A stretch of DNA of 64,000 bases from the NCBI GenBank assembly GCA_034440575.1, contig JAOTOL010001563.1, positions 1,138,001 through 1,202,000 of the forward strand, given 5' to 3'. How positions within the stretch are numbered: the first letter of the stretch is position 1; each line of letters starts with the position of its first letter. Source of the DNA: Imbricaverruca yamaguchii. Its lineage: Eukaryota > Arthropoda > Thecostraca > Neoverrucidae. Both the position numbers and the translations under genes were made by a program. Under the pieces are notes generated by a model. It was not told where the DNA came from. It was given only the letters and a program-made list of their open reading frames with translations, and made no database searches. Positions 12,201 to 23,039 of this stretch are shown here, one piece after another.

Positions 12201-15200
12201 TGACTGGGACCGGCAATCACTGAGGCTGCGACAGGGTTGCGACACTTGGTGGGCAGATGGGGAGTACTGACTAGCGCCGGCAATCACTGAGGCTGCGACA
12301 GGGTTGCGACACTTGGTGGGCAGATGGGGAGTACTGACTGGGACCGGCAATCACTGAGGCTGCGACAGGGTTGCGACACTTGGTGGGCAGATGGGGAGTA
12401 CTGACTAGCGCCGGCAATCACTGAGGCTGCGACAGGGTTGCGACACTTGGTGGGCAGATGGGGAGTACTGACTAGCTCCGGCAATCACTGAGGCTGCGAC
12501 AGGGTTGCGACACTTGGTGGGCAGACAGGGAGTACTGACTAGCGCCGGCAATCACTGAGGCTGCGACAGGGTTGCGACACTTGGTGGGCAGATGGGGAGT
12601 ACTGACTGGGACCGGCAATCACTGAGGCTGCGACAGGGTTGCGACACTTGGTGGGCAGACTGGGAGTACTGACTGGGACCAGCAATCACTGAGGCTGCGA
12701 CAGGGTTGCGACACTTGGTGGGCAGACTGGGAGTACTGACTAGCGCCGGCAATCACTGAGGCTGTGACAGGGCTGCGACACTTGGTGGGCAGATGGGGAG
12801 TACTGACTGGGACCAGCAATCACTGAGGCTGCGACAGGGTTGCGACACTTGGTGGGCAGACAGGGAGTACCGACTGGCGCCGGTAGTCACCGATTAGAGA
12901 TGCATTCTGAGCCTGTCTGCTCATCACCAAAAGCTATCCAGCACGGCGATGTTTCCATTCACAGAAATACCTCGGAGCATGACATTTCTGGCTGTACAAA
13001 AACTTTTCAGCAGTGATATTTTCATCCATACATGCACTCACCAGCAAAGCGAAATTTGCATCCATACATGATCCCCCAACACAGCTACACTTCCATCCAC
13101 ACAAAGTTTCTCACCAATGCTACAATTCTGATCACAAAAAACAGCATTATGACATATTTGCTGACATAAAAGAGAACTTTCCAGCGCAGTGAATCTTCCG
13201 TACATACAAAAACACCACAGCACATTTCCAGACATAGGAAGCGTAGCATTGCGTGAGACGAAATGTACGACCCTCAATATACCAGGAGGTGCTGGGTTTA
13301 CTCAACATCAAAAGTAACGTTAGGGATCATGCTATATTACTCAACGTTTCGGCCAGGGGCCATCATCAGGAGTAACCGGATCATGACTCCTGATCATGAC
13401 TCCTGATGTTTCGGCCAGGGGCCATCATCATGACTCCTGATGATGGCCCCTGGCCGAAACGTTGAGTAATATAGCATGATCCCTAACGTTACTTTTGATG
13501 TTGAGTAAACCCAGCACCTCCTGGTATATTGAGGGTCGTACATTTCGTGTCACGCAATGTCTAAAACCCAGGAGCACCTAAGAGCCATTCTTCGTTGTAT
13601 TAAAGCGTAGCATTAGTTCGATGATCTATGGAAAAGATCGCGGGTTTGCATGAATATGGTTCAATTAGCAATTATTTACCCACGTGATCTAATATGTGAC
13701 AACCAACTCGTGGGAAGCAAATATTCACCTTAGATTTAGCACCGAGAAACATATCAAATAAGCTTGAAAAAGTAACCGTGAACCGACCTGTTTTGCCCTT
13801 GAAGACAGCTTCGTCGCGGAACGACTGGAAGTGTTCGGTGACCAGCTGCAGCAGACGCTGGGCCGAGCCTGCACACTGGCGCACGCACGTGACGAAACTG
13901 CCGCCGAACTGGTCAACCAGTACCTGGCGTCACCCGAGTCACATCAGTAACTGACGTCACCCGGGTCACACCAGTACCTGGCGTCACACGGGTCACACCA
14001 GTACCTGGCGTCACACGGATCACACCAATACCTGGCGTCACACGGATCACACCAGTACCTGGCGTCACACGGGTCATACCAGTGCCTGGTGTCACACGGA
14101 TAACACCGGTACCTGGCGTCACACGGGTCATACCAGTGCCTGGTGTCACACGAATAACACCGGTACCTGGCGTCACACGGGGCACACCAGTACCTGGCGT
14201 CACACGGGTCACATCAGTACCTGCCGCACACGGATGGCAGCAGTACCTGGCGTCACACGGAGTCACACCAGTACCTGGCGTCACACGGGTCACACCAGTA
14301 CCTGGCGTCACACCGAGTCACATCAGTACCTGACGTCACCCGGGTCACACCAGTACCTGGCGTCACACGGGTCACATCAGTACCTGACGACACACAGATA
14401 ACAGCAGTACCTGGCGTCACACGGAGTCACATCAGTACCTGACGACACACAGATAACAGCAGTACCTGGCGTCACACGGAGTCACATCAGTACCTGACGT
14501 CACCCGGGTCACATCAGTATCTGGCGTCACACGGGTCACATCAGTACTTGACGACACACAGATAACAGCAGTACCTGGCGTCACATGGGTGATACGAGTG
14601 CCTGACGTCACCCGGGTAACACCAGAGTCATTTTCAGAGTGCCAGCATGACTGGGCAACGCACACATTTGCTCAAGCTATCCGTCAGCATTTGCGTCACC
14701 CAGGAATTGTCGCTGGGCCCCCTGCTCTACTGCGTCTTCGCAGGCGACCTCAGCCTAGTCGCGGAAGTCGCGGATGCCAGTGGTGGCCCAGCACGCGAGC
14801 TATGCCTAAATTTTGGTCAGCGGTTGAAAATATCGCCTTCAAAATACCATATCGCGAATGGAAAATGTCTTGTCCAGTCTTGGCCTCTGGTTCAGAGCTA
14901 AAGGCCTTAAAATTAATGCAGATAAGACTCCGTTGATGCTATTTTGTAGTCAGCCTAACGTCATTAGTGTCACCAACATCAACGTAAAATCTCGCAATCA
15001 TCCCATGCCCTCTCTGATCTCCAAACTAAGCGTCGCGTGAGAACGACAGCAAGGTAGTGGGAAGGCACTCGACGAGTAGGGTCCGAAATATCCACCAAAG
15101 TTTTATCCCTCCAAAAGTCATGCCTCTAGTGGTCTATGTGATAATGACTGACATCTTTTTGACTCTGGGAGTTCATTTTTGGAAAATTTTAAGAACAAAA

Positions 15201-17892
15201 ATTATTTGGAATCAGAAAGGACAAGCGAAATCGACCATGGTGCTGTAATTTTCACACCGAAAATCAACCTTTTAATTTTCTGAAACATCCAAAATTTTCA
15301 GTGTTCCATTTTACTTCATTTATGGGTAGAGGACCGCAAAAAGTTCCTTCAAGTCAACTCCCCTTATAACAATGCTTTCTTTAGCCAAAATCTTCGATTT
15401 TACCCATAATGGGCAAATGTGCAAAACTAATGCGTAAAAAAACGACAAGATTCAAAATGTCTTCTGGTGCATTTCGTTGCATACTTAAAGATGAGCAAAT
15501 GCTAAAGGTTTCATTCAGATATATTTATCCGTTAAAGCATGACGAGTGGTTGAAAGTCTTTGGAGGTGACTTCACTTAAGCTTCAATAACTCGCTGACCG
15601 TATATGATCTGACCTCAAAATTTTCACAAAACATGCAAGATTAATGTGCGAAAGGGAGTACAAAATTTCAGCGCGCTAACGCGAGTCGTCTTCAATAATT
15701 ATCCGTGGAAACCATCAGCGTGGGCGGAAAAAGAACCCCCTCCCAGATGGTTAAATCAATGTGATGGCTAAGTACGATCTGCTAGCGTGAAAATACCCTA
15801 TTTGCACACAAATCCACGTTTCGAAACGTTCCAGACAAACTAGGCAGTGTCCTTGAAGATGGTTAGGCTGAAGCACGGGAAATTTACCGACATATGACGA
15901 GTAGCATGAACTCTTTGTTTCAACGGGGAAGCCATCCGTGAAATAGATGTGTGTCATAAAAACAAAAGCAGAAAAACAATGACGTCATAGCGCTTGAATA
16001 TTTTAAAGTTGCCTTTCAGTCTAGATTTCATATCGAATATCGCCCGTTTACTATTTCATTTGTGGACAACACTGACAGATCATTCATATTTTGTCACCTT
16101 ATTTTTTTTCGGCTGGTTGCTACCTAAATTTTGAGTTATAGGAATATTCCAATCTCACCGGGACGCAGAGGTATATATGACCCAGAAGACATGGCCCGTC
16201 ATACTTGCCTTGCCGGCGCTCGTGACTGCCTCAAGGCGCTCTTCCACCAGAGGAATCTCGGCTTCTGTATCCGACCGCAGGATGTTCTTCAGAGTGGCAA
16301 GATCCAGCTGACTGTAGAAGCGGGGGTCGGTGACAGGCAACCCTTCCTGCCGGCACCAACAGCGACACCTTACACCTCACTGGCACAGGTCAGCGTTAGG
16401 TCACAGACGAACGGTGACATTTCACTAACAGGGTCGGCATCAGGTCACAGACGGTGACATGTCACTGGCACAGGTCGGCATAAGGTAACAGACGGCGACA
16501 TGTCACTCTCACAGGTCAGCATCGCGTCAAGGACACCAAGTATACGCGGAGCACCACCATGAACAAATAGCTGGTGATTACGCGTCGGACCGACGCAGCA
16601 ATATCGTATCCGGATACTTTTCCAGAGCTGTCGCGTCGCTGGGAGATGCGCAGTGTTCGGCCCGCTACAGTTATCACACTGATGGCTCAGCCCGCTACAG
16701 TTATCACACTGATGGCTCAGCCCGCTACAGTTATCACACTGATGGCTCAGCCCGCTACAGTTATCACACTGATGGCTCAGCCCGGTACAGTTATCACACT
16801 GGTGGTTCAGCCTGCTACAGTTATCACACTGATGGCTCAGCCAGCTACAGTTATTACAGTGATGGTGGTTCAGCCTGCTACAGTTATCACACTGACGGTG
16901 GTTCAGCCCGCTACAGTTCTCACACTGATGGCACGATTGATGGCCGCGCACACGGAGAAGTAGCCGCTGTAGAGCACACCGCCGTGTCGCACCGCGTACT
17001 TGGCCGCGCCCGCCGGCGACCAGAAGTTAAAGTTCAGGGTGGTGACGAGGAACACCCAGTCGACGGCCGCCTCGTTCGCCGTCTGTGGGTGCAGCGCGTG
17101 CGCCCGGTACCCCACTCCAGGGTGCACGTCGCCGGCATCAGAAATCGCGTCGAAAATCTGAAATGGTAGTCGCGTTGGCTGGTGAAAAATAATCATGGCA
17201 GTACCGTAGCCGTTATAGTGTCGTCAAACGTGTTTTAATTTACGATATTTATTCCACAACCATTTCTGTCATTTCGCTTTGATAGGCTGACTTTCGGGAG
17301 GCAGGAGACATCAGGGGCGGAAAAATAGGTAAATAACATAGAATGCATAGTTCCCCGTGAGTAATATATGGGTTCCAAGGAACATAATCCCTCAACCAAT
17401 GGATCTATTTTGCGTGATAGGTGGAAGGTTCCCAACCATAATTTCCCTGATTATACCTGAGTATACCTGATTGCACCTGCACGACATTCGGAATCATACA
17501 CTTAAAACCCAACAGTTATAAAATACTACAATACTATAATTGTGAATGTTTTTTGCCTTTCCCCTGGTATGTAATACTATACGACCGGGCCATCACCGGT
17601 CAAATTCGCACTCGATTGCGCCCCTCGGACTAGAAATGGTATCGTATCGTATTTTTTCGTGGGGCAAGTTCTCTCCGAATAATTTTCTCCACATCAGAAC
17701 GAGTCCCACACGATAAAGAAATCCTGGATCCGCCCCTGTTAGAACTCAATACGCATTGGAAGCAAACAGTTCACTCACAAGCTTTGCAGTAGCATCCACT
17801 CCATGCTGGATTATCTTGACATGTTCTGCATTGTCTGCAATATAACTTCCACTCTTCCTGGGGCTCAATGCTTCATCCATGGGTGAAGCCAT
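9223..17892 (-). CDS. QNG1: Queuosine 5'-phosphate N-glycosylase/hydrolase (DUF2419/Q_salvage family)
   Basis: Six coding exons on the minus strand join in phase: 17892-17779, 17157-16924, 16346-16209, 13923-13788, 11387-11273 and 9520-9223. Together they give 1035 nt, 344 aa plus stop, matching the usual family length of about 340 aa. Readable blocks include [16 protein letters not shown] (exon 1), [19 protein letters not shown] and [14 protein letters not shown] (exon 2), [19 protein letters not shown] (exon 3), [13 protein letters not shown] (exon 4), [12 protein letters not shown] and [11 protein letters not shown] (exon 5), and MEVEIRGCS plus the C-terminal [11 protein letters not shown] (exon 6). 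The family releases queuine from queuosine 5'-phosphate so that the base can be inserted into tRNA by the TGT enzyme; it is a soluble eukaryotic salvage enzyme. All junctions are GT–AG except intron 3, which is GC–AG (AAG|GCAAGT). A TTTTACAG 25 nt upstream of the ATG may be a 5'-UTR acceptor. Introns are filled with minisatellites and mobile elements. Confidence 0.95.
9790..10775 (+). repeat. Dispersed repeat family A, copy 1
   Basis: This ~0.95-kb non-coding sequence recurs in inverted orientation at about 23405-24330 and as a partial copy at about 23040-23400. Shared landmarks are GGCGGAT..CGCCCACC near one end, CCGTATATTGGC-like text, CGGCGCTGATGCGCTTCC, CTTTGCGAAGC and multiple TGACCT half-sites. 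Both ends carry G-rich CACTGG..GGGGCGGAT..CGCCCACC motifs that could be degenerate terminal inverted repeats of a DNA transposon. It lies in QNG1 intron 5. Confidence 0.7.
11462..12895. repeat. 67-bp minisatellite in QNG1 intron 4
   Basis: About 21 copies of a 67-bp unit containing CAATCACTGAGGCTGCGACA, GGGTTGCGACACTTGGTGGG and CAGATGGGGAGTACTGACT. Variants alternate GGGACC with AGCGCC. It begins about 75 bp upstream (in transcription terms) of the exon 5 acceptor. Confidence 0.95.
13251..13602. mobile_element. Penelope-like palindromic insertion with 12-bp TSD
   Basis: Two ~125-bp arms (about 13251-13372 and 13433-13556) are near-perfect inverted repeats, separated by a short spacer that repeats CATGACTCCTGAT pieces. 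The insertion is bounded by a 12-bp direct repeat AAGCGTAGCATT at 13239-13250 and 13603-13614. The arms contain CTGATGATGGCCCCTGGCCG followed by AAACG. This matches the CUGAUGA–stem–GAAAC half of a hammerhead ribozyme as found in Penelope-like retroelement ends. No convincing stem I was found and there is no coding sequence. It lies in QNG1 intron 4, so the transcript would form a long hairpin. Confidence 0.7.
13913..14640. repeat. 27-bp minisatellite spanning the QNG1 exon 4 acceptor
   Basis: About 25 units of CAGTACCTGGCGTCACACGG plus GTCACAC. The first unit overlaps the exon 4 boundary at 13923: on the minus strand the acceptor reads GACGCCAG|GTACTGG, and the same string recurs in most units. 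The array therefore holds many copies of the AG acceptor on its intron side. Confidence 0.92.
14640..15005 (+). mobile_element. Non-LTR reverse transcriptase fragment
   Basis: Broken frames encode a [21 protein letters not shown] stretch (RT block with a degenerate Y/F-x-DD region). These are followed by [17 protein letters not shown] and [11 protein letters not shown] (about 14875-14955), a typical segment after the catalytic block in Jockey/CR1-group RTs. Frameshifts make it a dead remnant. It is a different family from the LINE copies at 20, 36 and 48 kb. Confidence 0.55.
15005..15745 (+). repeat. Dispersed repeat family B, copy 1
   Basis: Shares long collinear similarity with 22225-23035. 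Landmarks are CGACGAGTAGGGTCCG, TTGACTCTGGGAGTTCATTT, GGACAAGCGAAATCGACCA, and an end with GGAAAGGG..GCGCGCTA. It is non-coding and lies in QNG1 intron 3. Confidence 0.7.
16208..16209 (-). other. GC splice donor of QNG1 intron 3
   Basis: Exon 3 ends GGCAAG|GCAAGTATG on the minus strand (intron begins at 16208). Only this GC donor keeps frame with exon 4 (…[12 protein letters not shown]), matching the family's conserved TGK-[IV]LL.[KQ]FGGSF region. AG|GCAAGT is the strong consensus for GC–AG introns. Confidence 0.8.
16652..16925. repeat. 30-bp minisatellite spanning the QNG1 exon 2 donor
   Basis: Nine units of about 30 bp (CCCGCTACAGTTATCACACT plus GATGGCTCAG). The last unit overlaps exon 2: on the minus strand the real donor is GCCATCAGT|GTGAGA at 16924/16923, and each unit repeats CCATCAGT|GTGATA. 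The decoy copies all lie downstream in the intron. Confidence 0.92.
17312..17738. mobile_element. Possible hAT-like element with CAGGGGCGGA ends
   Basis: The left end CAGGGGCGGAAAAATAGG and right end ATCCTGGATCCGCCCCTG are inverted matches over the terminal 10 bases, the usual hAT end type. The 8-bp flanks (GGAGACAT, TTAGAACT) do not match, so the insertion is old or rearranged. It lies in QNG1 intron 1. No transposase. Confidence 0.4.
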
Positions 17893-18257
17893 TATTTGCT
17901 GTACTCTGAGATATTCCTGTAAAATGCGAAGCTAAGTAATCTGAACATCACCAATAATCACCAGAGACACCCATCTCTCAGCAGGATTTTGAATATGTAA
18001 GAGGTATATGAAATGTGCGCAACTGGCTATGGACGAGGACCGGAGGGGTAGAGGCAGCGGCGCCCACATAACTGGACGAGCTCTGAACATTAGCACTCAT
18101 ATTTTCGTAAACGTTGCATGGAAAGAAGCAGCTTCAAAATGGCACCGGCCCAGAACTTCGGAACGGCTCCTATGCTTCTGCACCTGTTCTAATCATTGGA
18201 GAGGGAATATTTGTAAAATTGCAGCATAATGAATACCCGAAAGATACGTAGCTCTCT

Positions 18258-18433
18258 GGTTGGTTGGTTGGTTGGTTGGTTATTGGCTTTACGACACAGC
18301 GACCGTTGAGTCATGCAGCGTCGCTAATATCTCACGCCGATTGGTCGCGGGCGAAGAGTAGCGACAGGTGAGACTCGAACCCACAACTTTTCGACTAAGG
18401 GACGAGCATCTTACCTCTATAATACTAGTCCCC
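18258..18433 (-). mobile_element. tRNA-headed SINE with 14-bp TSD
   Basis: A perfect 14-bp duplication ATACGTAGCTCTCT at 18244-18257 and 18434-18447 bounds a 176-bp element. On minus it reads a tRNA-like B box (GTGGGTTCGAGTCTC) and ends in an (AACC)n tail. It is the same family as 41832-41998. Confidence 0.85.
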
Positions 18434-18461
18434 ATACGTAGCTCTCTCTCACTCACTCTTC

Positions 18462-18467
<6 letters not shown>

Positions 18468-18510
<43 letters not shown>

Positions 18511-18512
18511 TA
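18468..18512. repeat. (AT)n microsatellite
   Basis: An alternating TA run with a few ACATA interruptions, a few bases after the SINE. Confidence 0.9.
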
Positions 18513-19182
18513 TTTCGATGTCCTTTCCCTCTACTAACCTCCAAATCACGGAAGCTATGTTAAATTATTTTACCCTGATCACTGTTACCGTTAGCACCGT
18601 TGGAAAGCCTTGATGACGAAGAGCCAAACAAATAGCCTTAACAATTGCATTTTTGTCGATAATGATAACATCGGCGGTCATATTTTGTCACATCTATGTG
18701 GATGACCACTTAGTTAGCGATCGCCTGGGGGTGCTAACAATAACTTTTAAAAAGTTGGTCTTTCGTGAATAACTTCCCCCCCCCCCCGTTAGAACCAGTT
18801 CAGCCGAACTAATTCTACACATCCTGATACTAAAACCATTCCATGGAAGGACCGGTCACGGAGAAATGACGCCATAAATGACCCCTTGCATACATGTCTT
18901 CGCGTCTTCACGGGGTGGCGCCAACACGGTTCGTTCTAATACAATATTCTCGAATATAATGCATGAATTACTTCGATGTACAAAAGACACGGTCCCAAGA
19001 GGATATTAAATCGTACCGCGTTAGCGTTACAGGCTATCCCAGGTCACAACTCACAGGCATGACACACGGACATGACTTGCACTGTGGCCGATAGCAGTGC
19101 TCACCGCTGGACATCTCAATTGTTCAAGCCCACAAGCAAATCTGTATGCATCTCTTGGCAAGGTTCACTAGGCGCAGCGTGC

Positions 19183-19492
19183 AGCTCCGGTAGCTCAGTT
19201 GGTTAGAGCGCTAACCTGCACGGGTCTCCCCTGTTCTGGCAGGACGGGTCTCGAGTCGCTTCACGCGCTCGCATTTAGACCTCGACTGCTAGGGACAGTT
19301 GGCAACTGGCCCGATAAGGTCGGAGACGAGCTACCGGGGTGGCCATGTCGGTGCATTGACGGCACATTAAAACTTCGGTTAAAATTCCGCCGTTGAACTG
19401 GAGTTCGTGGTTCAAGTGGTGGGGCAAGAGTCGACGCATCAAGTTCTGCTTCGCAATGGAATTTTGGTTCATAAAACCACCCCACCAAAAAT
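19183..19492 (+). mobile_element. tRNA-derived SINE (CCGGTAGCTCAGTTGG family)
   Basis: Head CTCCGGTAGCTCAGTTGGTT AGAGCGC, then GTCTCGAGTC at the B-box position and a conserved body (GGCCCGATAAGG, GTGTCGGTGCATTG-like, TTCTGC..AGCAATGG). This family also occurs at 21029-21356 and 32256-32623. This copy is diverged and shows no clear TSD. Confidence 0.8.
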
Positions 19493-20035
19493 TCTGACTA
19501 CTTTGCTAACGCGGGGTTATGATAGGTCAAGTCATAAACAGATGTCAATTCGAGATGAAATACGACACTCTGTGGAAGATCGTTCAGCAAACCAATTTAT
19601 GGTTGATCAAAATGATCCCGCGTATATCATCCCAGATCACTATGACCTGGCTGTTGACTACTTGCCCTGGCCTGGCTTGACCTGGAACGAATACAGAGCA
19701 GAAAGTGTTCATTATGATTAGATGTCATCTCAGTTCTGTACTTCACGAAGTTCAAAATAGCAGAAAGTAATTATTGCTTTGGGGAGGAAGAATAATGGAA
19801 CCTTATTCGACCTGATCAAGATTGACTTTGACCAGACGCAAAGCAGGTAATGCAAAACCGACCATTGGGTTTCACTTCAGTACTCTGTGATGTTGAGGAA
19901 AATGGTTTGACGGTTAGACTGAGATAGTAGGGGAGTCCCTCTTATCCCCTCGACCTTAGCGGTTGCCGTTACGAGTACACCACAGGCGGTACCGGGTTAA
20001 ATCACTGGAAATGTTAAACAAAGACACAGCGGTTT

Positions 20036-21480
20036 TTAAGACACAGACATAAAGACATAAAAGACCAGTGCAACTATGAGCCACAAGGGCCCCTCTTGGT
20101 TGCACTCTGTACACTGAACCAGTTGCCCACAAAATCTGTCAATCAGCCCTCCCTGTAATACTGAAAAGCAAGCCCTCTATTCTTATAATGACTGTCTATG
20201 CTGTTTTTAAAGATGATCAGTGTGCTGCTACTGACAATGTTTTCTGGCAGCTGGTTCCAGTGTTCTACTACCCTGTTGCTGAAGAAAGTCTGTCCTAACC
20301 TTGTTCTGCTGGGGTTAACTTTAATTTTGAATTTATGACCTCTAATTGCATCATTTTTGTTCAATTCAAACATTTCCCCAAGATATCGCCTCTCCAGACC
20401 ATCGACAAATTTTAAGACCTCGGTGAGATCTCCTCTCAGCACTATATATCTAAGTAAAAACATATTCAATTTCTACAATCTTTCCTCATATGCCAGGTTG
20501 CTTATGCCATTAACCATTTTTGTAGCCCTCTTTTGTACTCTCTCTAAAAGCCAACAAACTTTTTCATAGCTAGGAGACCAAGCTTGGATGCAGTATTCCA
20601 AATGTGGCCTGACGTATGCACAGTAAAGCTTCCTGATCACTTCCTCACTTCTGTATGATACATTCCTATTTATTTCCCCGAGCATTCTCAGTGCCTTCTT
20701 CCTGGCTTCCTTGGTCTGTTCTGATGCCCCAAGTTTTGTGTTTAGAATAACACCTAAATCCTTCTCCTGTTGAGTCACTGATAGCACTTGGCCACCCATG
20801 AAGTATGGAGCCTTCATATGCTGCTTACCTACATGCATGATTTTGCACTTATCAAAATTAAATTGCATTTGCCATTCTTCGGACCACTTCACAAGTTCGT
20901 CTAAGTCTTTTTGTAGCGAGATATGCTCATCTTGACCTGTTATTGCCCTAAAGACCTTCAAATCATCCGCAAATTTCAAAACTTTACTCCTTAGGCCACT
21001 TTCAATGTTATTTACAAATATAATGAACGCGCCCCGGTAGCTCAGTTGGTTAGAGCGCTGGCCTGCACTGGTCTCCCCTGTACTGGCAACACAGGGTTCG
21101 AGTCGCTTCACGCGCTCGCATTTAGCCCCCCGCCGGGAGTGTCAGTTGGCAGCTGGCCCGATAAGGCCGGGGACCAGCTACCGGGCGGCCGTGTCGGTGC
21201 ATTGGCGGCACGTTAAACGTTCGGTCTAAATTCTGCCGTTCAGCTGGAGTTCATGGGTCGGGTGGTGGGGCCAGGGTTCACGCAACAAGCTCTGCTTAGC
21301 AATGGTTCCTCAAGCCACCCCAGCAACAATTCGGATCAATTTTATTATTTAAAAAAAATGAACAGTAGTCGCCCCAGTACTGACTCCTGGGGGACTCCAC
21401 TAAGAACATTTTGTCATGATGACTTTGTACCATTTTCTTTCCGCATTGCTCCGTATTCCACATGTTGATTATGATACAAG
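20036..21480 (-). mobile_element. CR1/Jockey-group LINE 3' portion, interrupted by a SINE
   Basis: On the minus strand, RT text runs from a PQESVLG-like block through FIIFVNNIESG, the catalytic FADDLK (about 20958-20975), FDKCKIMHVGKQ, KDLGVILNTKLG, LYCAYVRPHLEYC and HWNQLPENIV to a stop near 20143. A 3' UTR with TTTATGTCT-type repeats ends near 20036. The copy is 5'-truncated. The SINE at 21029-21356 splits it between the VLG and FIIF blocks. Related copies are at 36326-36950 and 48133-49087. Clade assignment is from pattern only. Confidence 0.8.
21029..21356 (+). mobile_element. tRNA-derived SINE nested in the LINE
   Basis: Full-length-looking SINE: GCGCCCCGGTAGCTCAGTTG head, CAGGGTTCGAGTC B box and an A-rich tail. 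A 7-bp direct repeat AATGAAC flanks it at 21022-21028 and 21357-21363. Removing it restores continuous LINE RT sequence. Confidence 0.85.
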
Positions 21481-22224
21481 TGAGAACAAGGTTGGTCAGG
21501 TCGTTTCAGAATCAGATTTGAAAGCCAATTTCCAAACTATGCATAATAAATGCACAAGGAAGACGTTATTGGCAAGTCAATGTAACCTGGCACCCACATG
21601 ACAGCTTATGTTTTCAATTCTGGCGAGCCTAAAGTTCTTACACGCAATAACAGGCCGACCCAGTGACGTGACCTCTAGCTTGGGAAATTGTCTGGAAAAT
21701 ATTAATTTCATCTCAGAAAATCCTAATATGAGGTCACACCATATGGTCAGATAAAGTAAGTTCAAGCTTGAAAACACCTGGTGCTGTAGGATGATCTTTG
21801 CGGTCGGCTGGGTGTTTTCAGGTTTCGGTATGCGTGGCTTTTTGTGGCAGGGAAGATATACCCTGGGAAAGGCCCTTATTTCTGGAGTCAGGTATATTTA
21901 GTTCTCCACCGCACTCCTCCACCCACCCACTCCCAGTCGGCTTGGTGTCGTACTCACCACCCTCCCTTGCAGGTATTTATATGTTGTACAAGGTTTGATG
22001 GTGTCACTAGTTCAGCCAGAATGGATAAAATATACCAGAACAATTATGAATATGTAGTTTTCTTCCGCTTGAATGACTTTTCTCCAGTCAGAACCCTTTG
22101 TTGCCAATAGTAATATAATTATGTGCAATGGTACCCCACGAAATGGTTGCCTGTATTGAGTCCCAAGAGGATTCCGCTTGTCCTCAAAGCTACGAATCCC
22201 TATTAACCCGCGCCGTCTTTCCGG

Positions 22225-23035
22225 TCAAATCCTCACACCACGTCTTGGGGGGGCCGTTGAAGACCCCCTCTAAAATCTAAACTAAGCATCGCACGAAAAC
22301 GAAAGAGGTGCCATCGGAAAGCGCTCGACGAGTAGGGTCCGGGTCCATCCCCCCAAAAAAAATTCCCCAAAAGTGACGTCGCCAGGGGGCTAGATTTTCA
22401 CGACTTTTCACGACTTACATTGTGTTTTTTACTCTGGGGAGTTCATGTTGGGGGATATATGCAAAAACAAAATGTATTTGGAATGAGAAAAGGACAGCGA
22501 AATCGACCAGGGCTATAATATTTTATTCCCCAATTTTTATTTGTGAAATTTCAAAATTTTGAGCTTTTAAGTTTTCTGAAATCTCCCTTGTCCAATGGGT
22601 AGAACAGACCGAGAAACGTTGTTTCACGTCAACTTGTCCTAATAAAAATTCTTACTTTAGCCAGAATCCTGTGTTTGAACTGCATTATGGCAAATACGCA
22701 AAATTTATATGTAGTAAAAAAACAAACAAAAATGAAAAATTCAACTCCTATGTTTTGTTTCATCCGTAAAGACAGGCAAACGCTGAAAGTTTCATTCAAA
22801 TATCTGTGTCCGTTAAAGCGTGACGACTGGTTGAACTTTTCTGGAGGTGACCTCACTTGACCTTTACTAACTCGTTGACCCTAGATGACCTGACCTAAAA
22901 ATGTTAAATCAGCATGTCAAATTGATGTGGGAAAGGGTATGCCAAATTTGGGCGCGCTACCGCGCGCCATTCGTCCGCTGTCCGCGAAAAACCTCAGAGG
23001 GGGGCGGTTGAGGACCCCCCCCCGAGACGGGACGG
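22225..23035 (+). repeat. Dispersed repeat family B, copy 2
   Basis: Collinear with 15005-15745. It is bounded by G/C-run blocks GGGGGGGCCGTTGAAGACCCC and GGGGGGCGGTTGAGGACCCC, each itself a small inverted repeat. No coding capacity. Confidence 0.65.
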
Positions 23036-23039
23036 GTTA

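Noticed and set aside
11462..12895. Regular direct repeats reminiscent of a CRISPR array
   Set aside because: Units are contiguous 67-bp copies without unique spacers, in an animal intron, with no cas genes. It is a minisatellite.
13251..13602. Complete self-cleaving hammerhead ribozyme
   Set aside because: The core and stems II/III can be drawn, but sequences flanking CTGATGA and the cleavage side do not pair as stem I. Kept only as a hammerhead-like core.
13913..14336. ORFs of VTPGTG and PVPGVTR repeats
   Set aside because: Translation of the 27-bp minisatellite (9 codons per unit), which lies in a QNG1 intron.
21029..21110. tRNA gene (GGTAGCTCAGTTGG…GGTTCGAGTC)
   Set aside because: The A and B boxes belong to a SINE head with body, A-rich tail and TSD; the acceptor stem does not close. 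The same applies at 8285-8357, 18380, 19183, 32260, 37610 and 41880.
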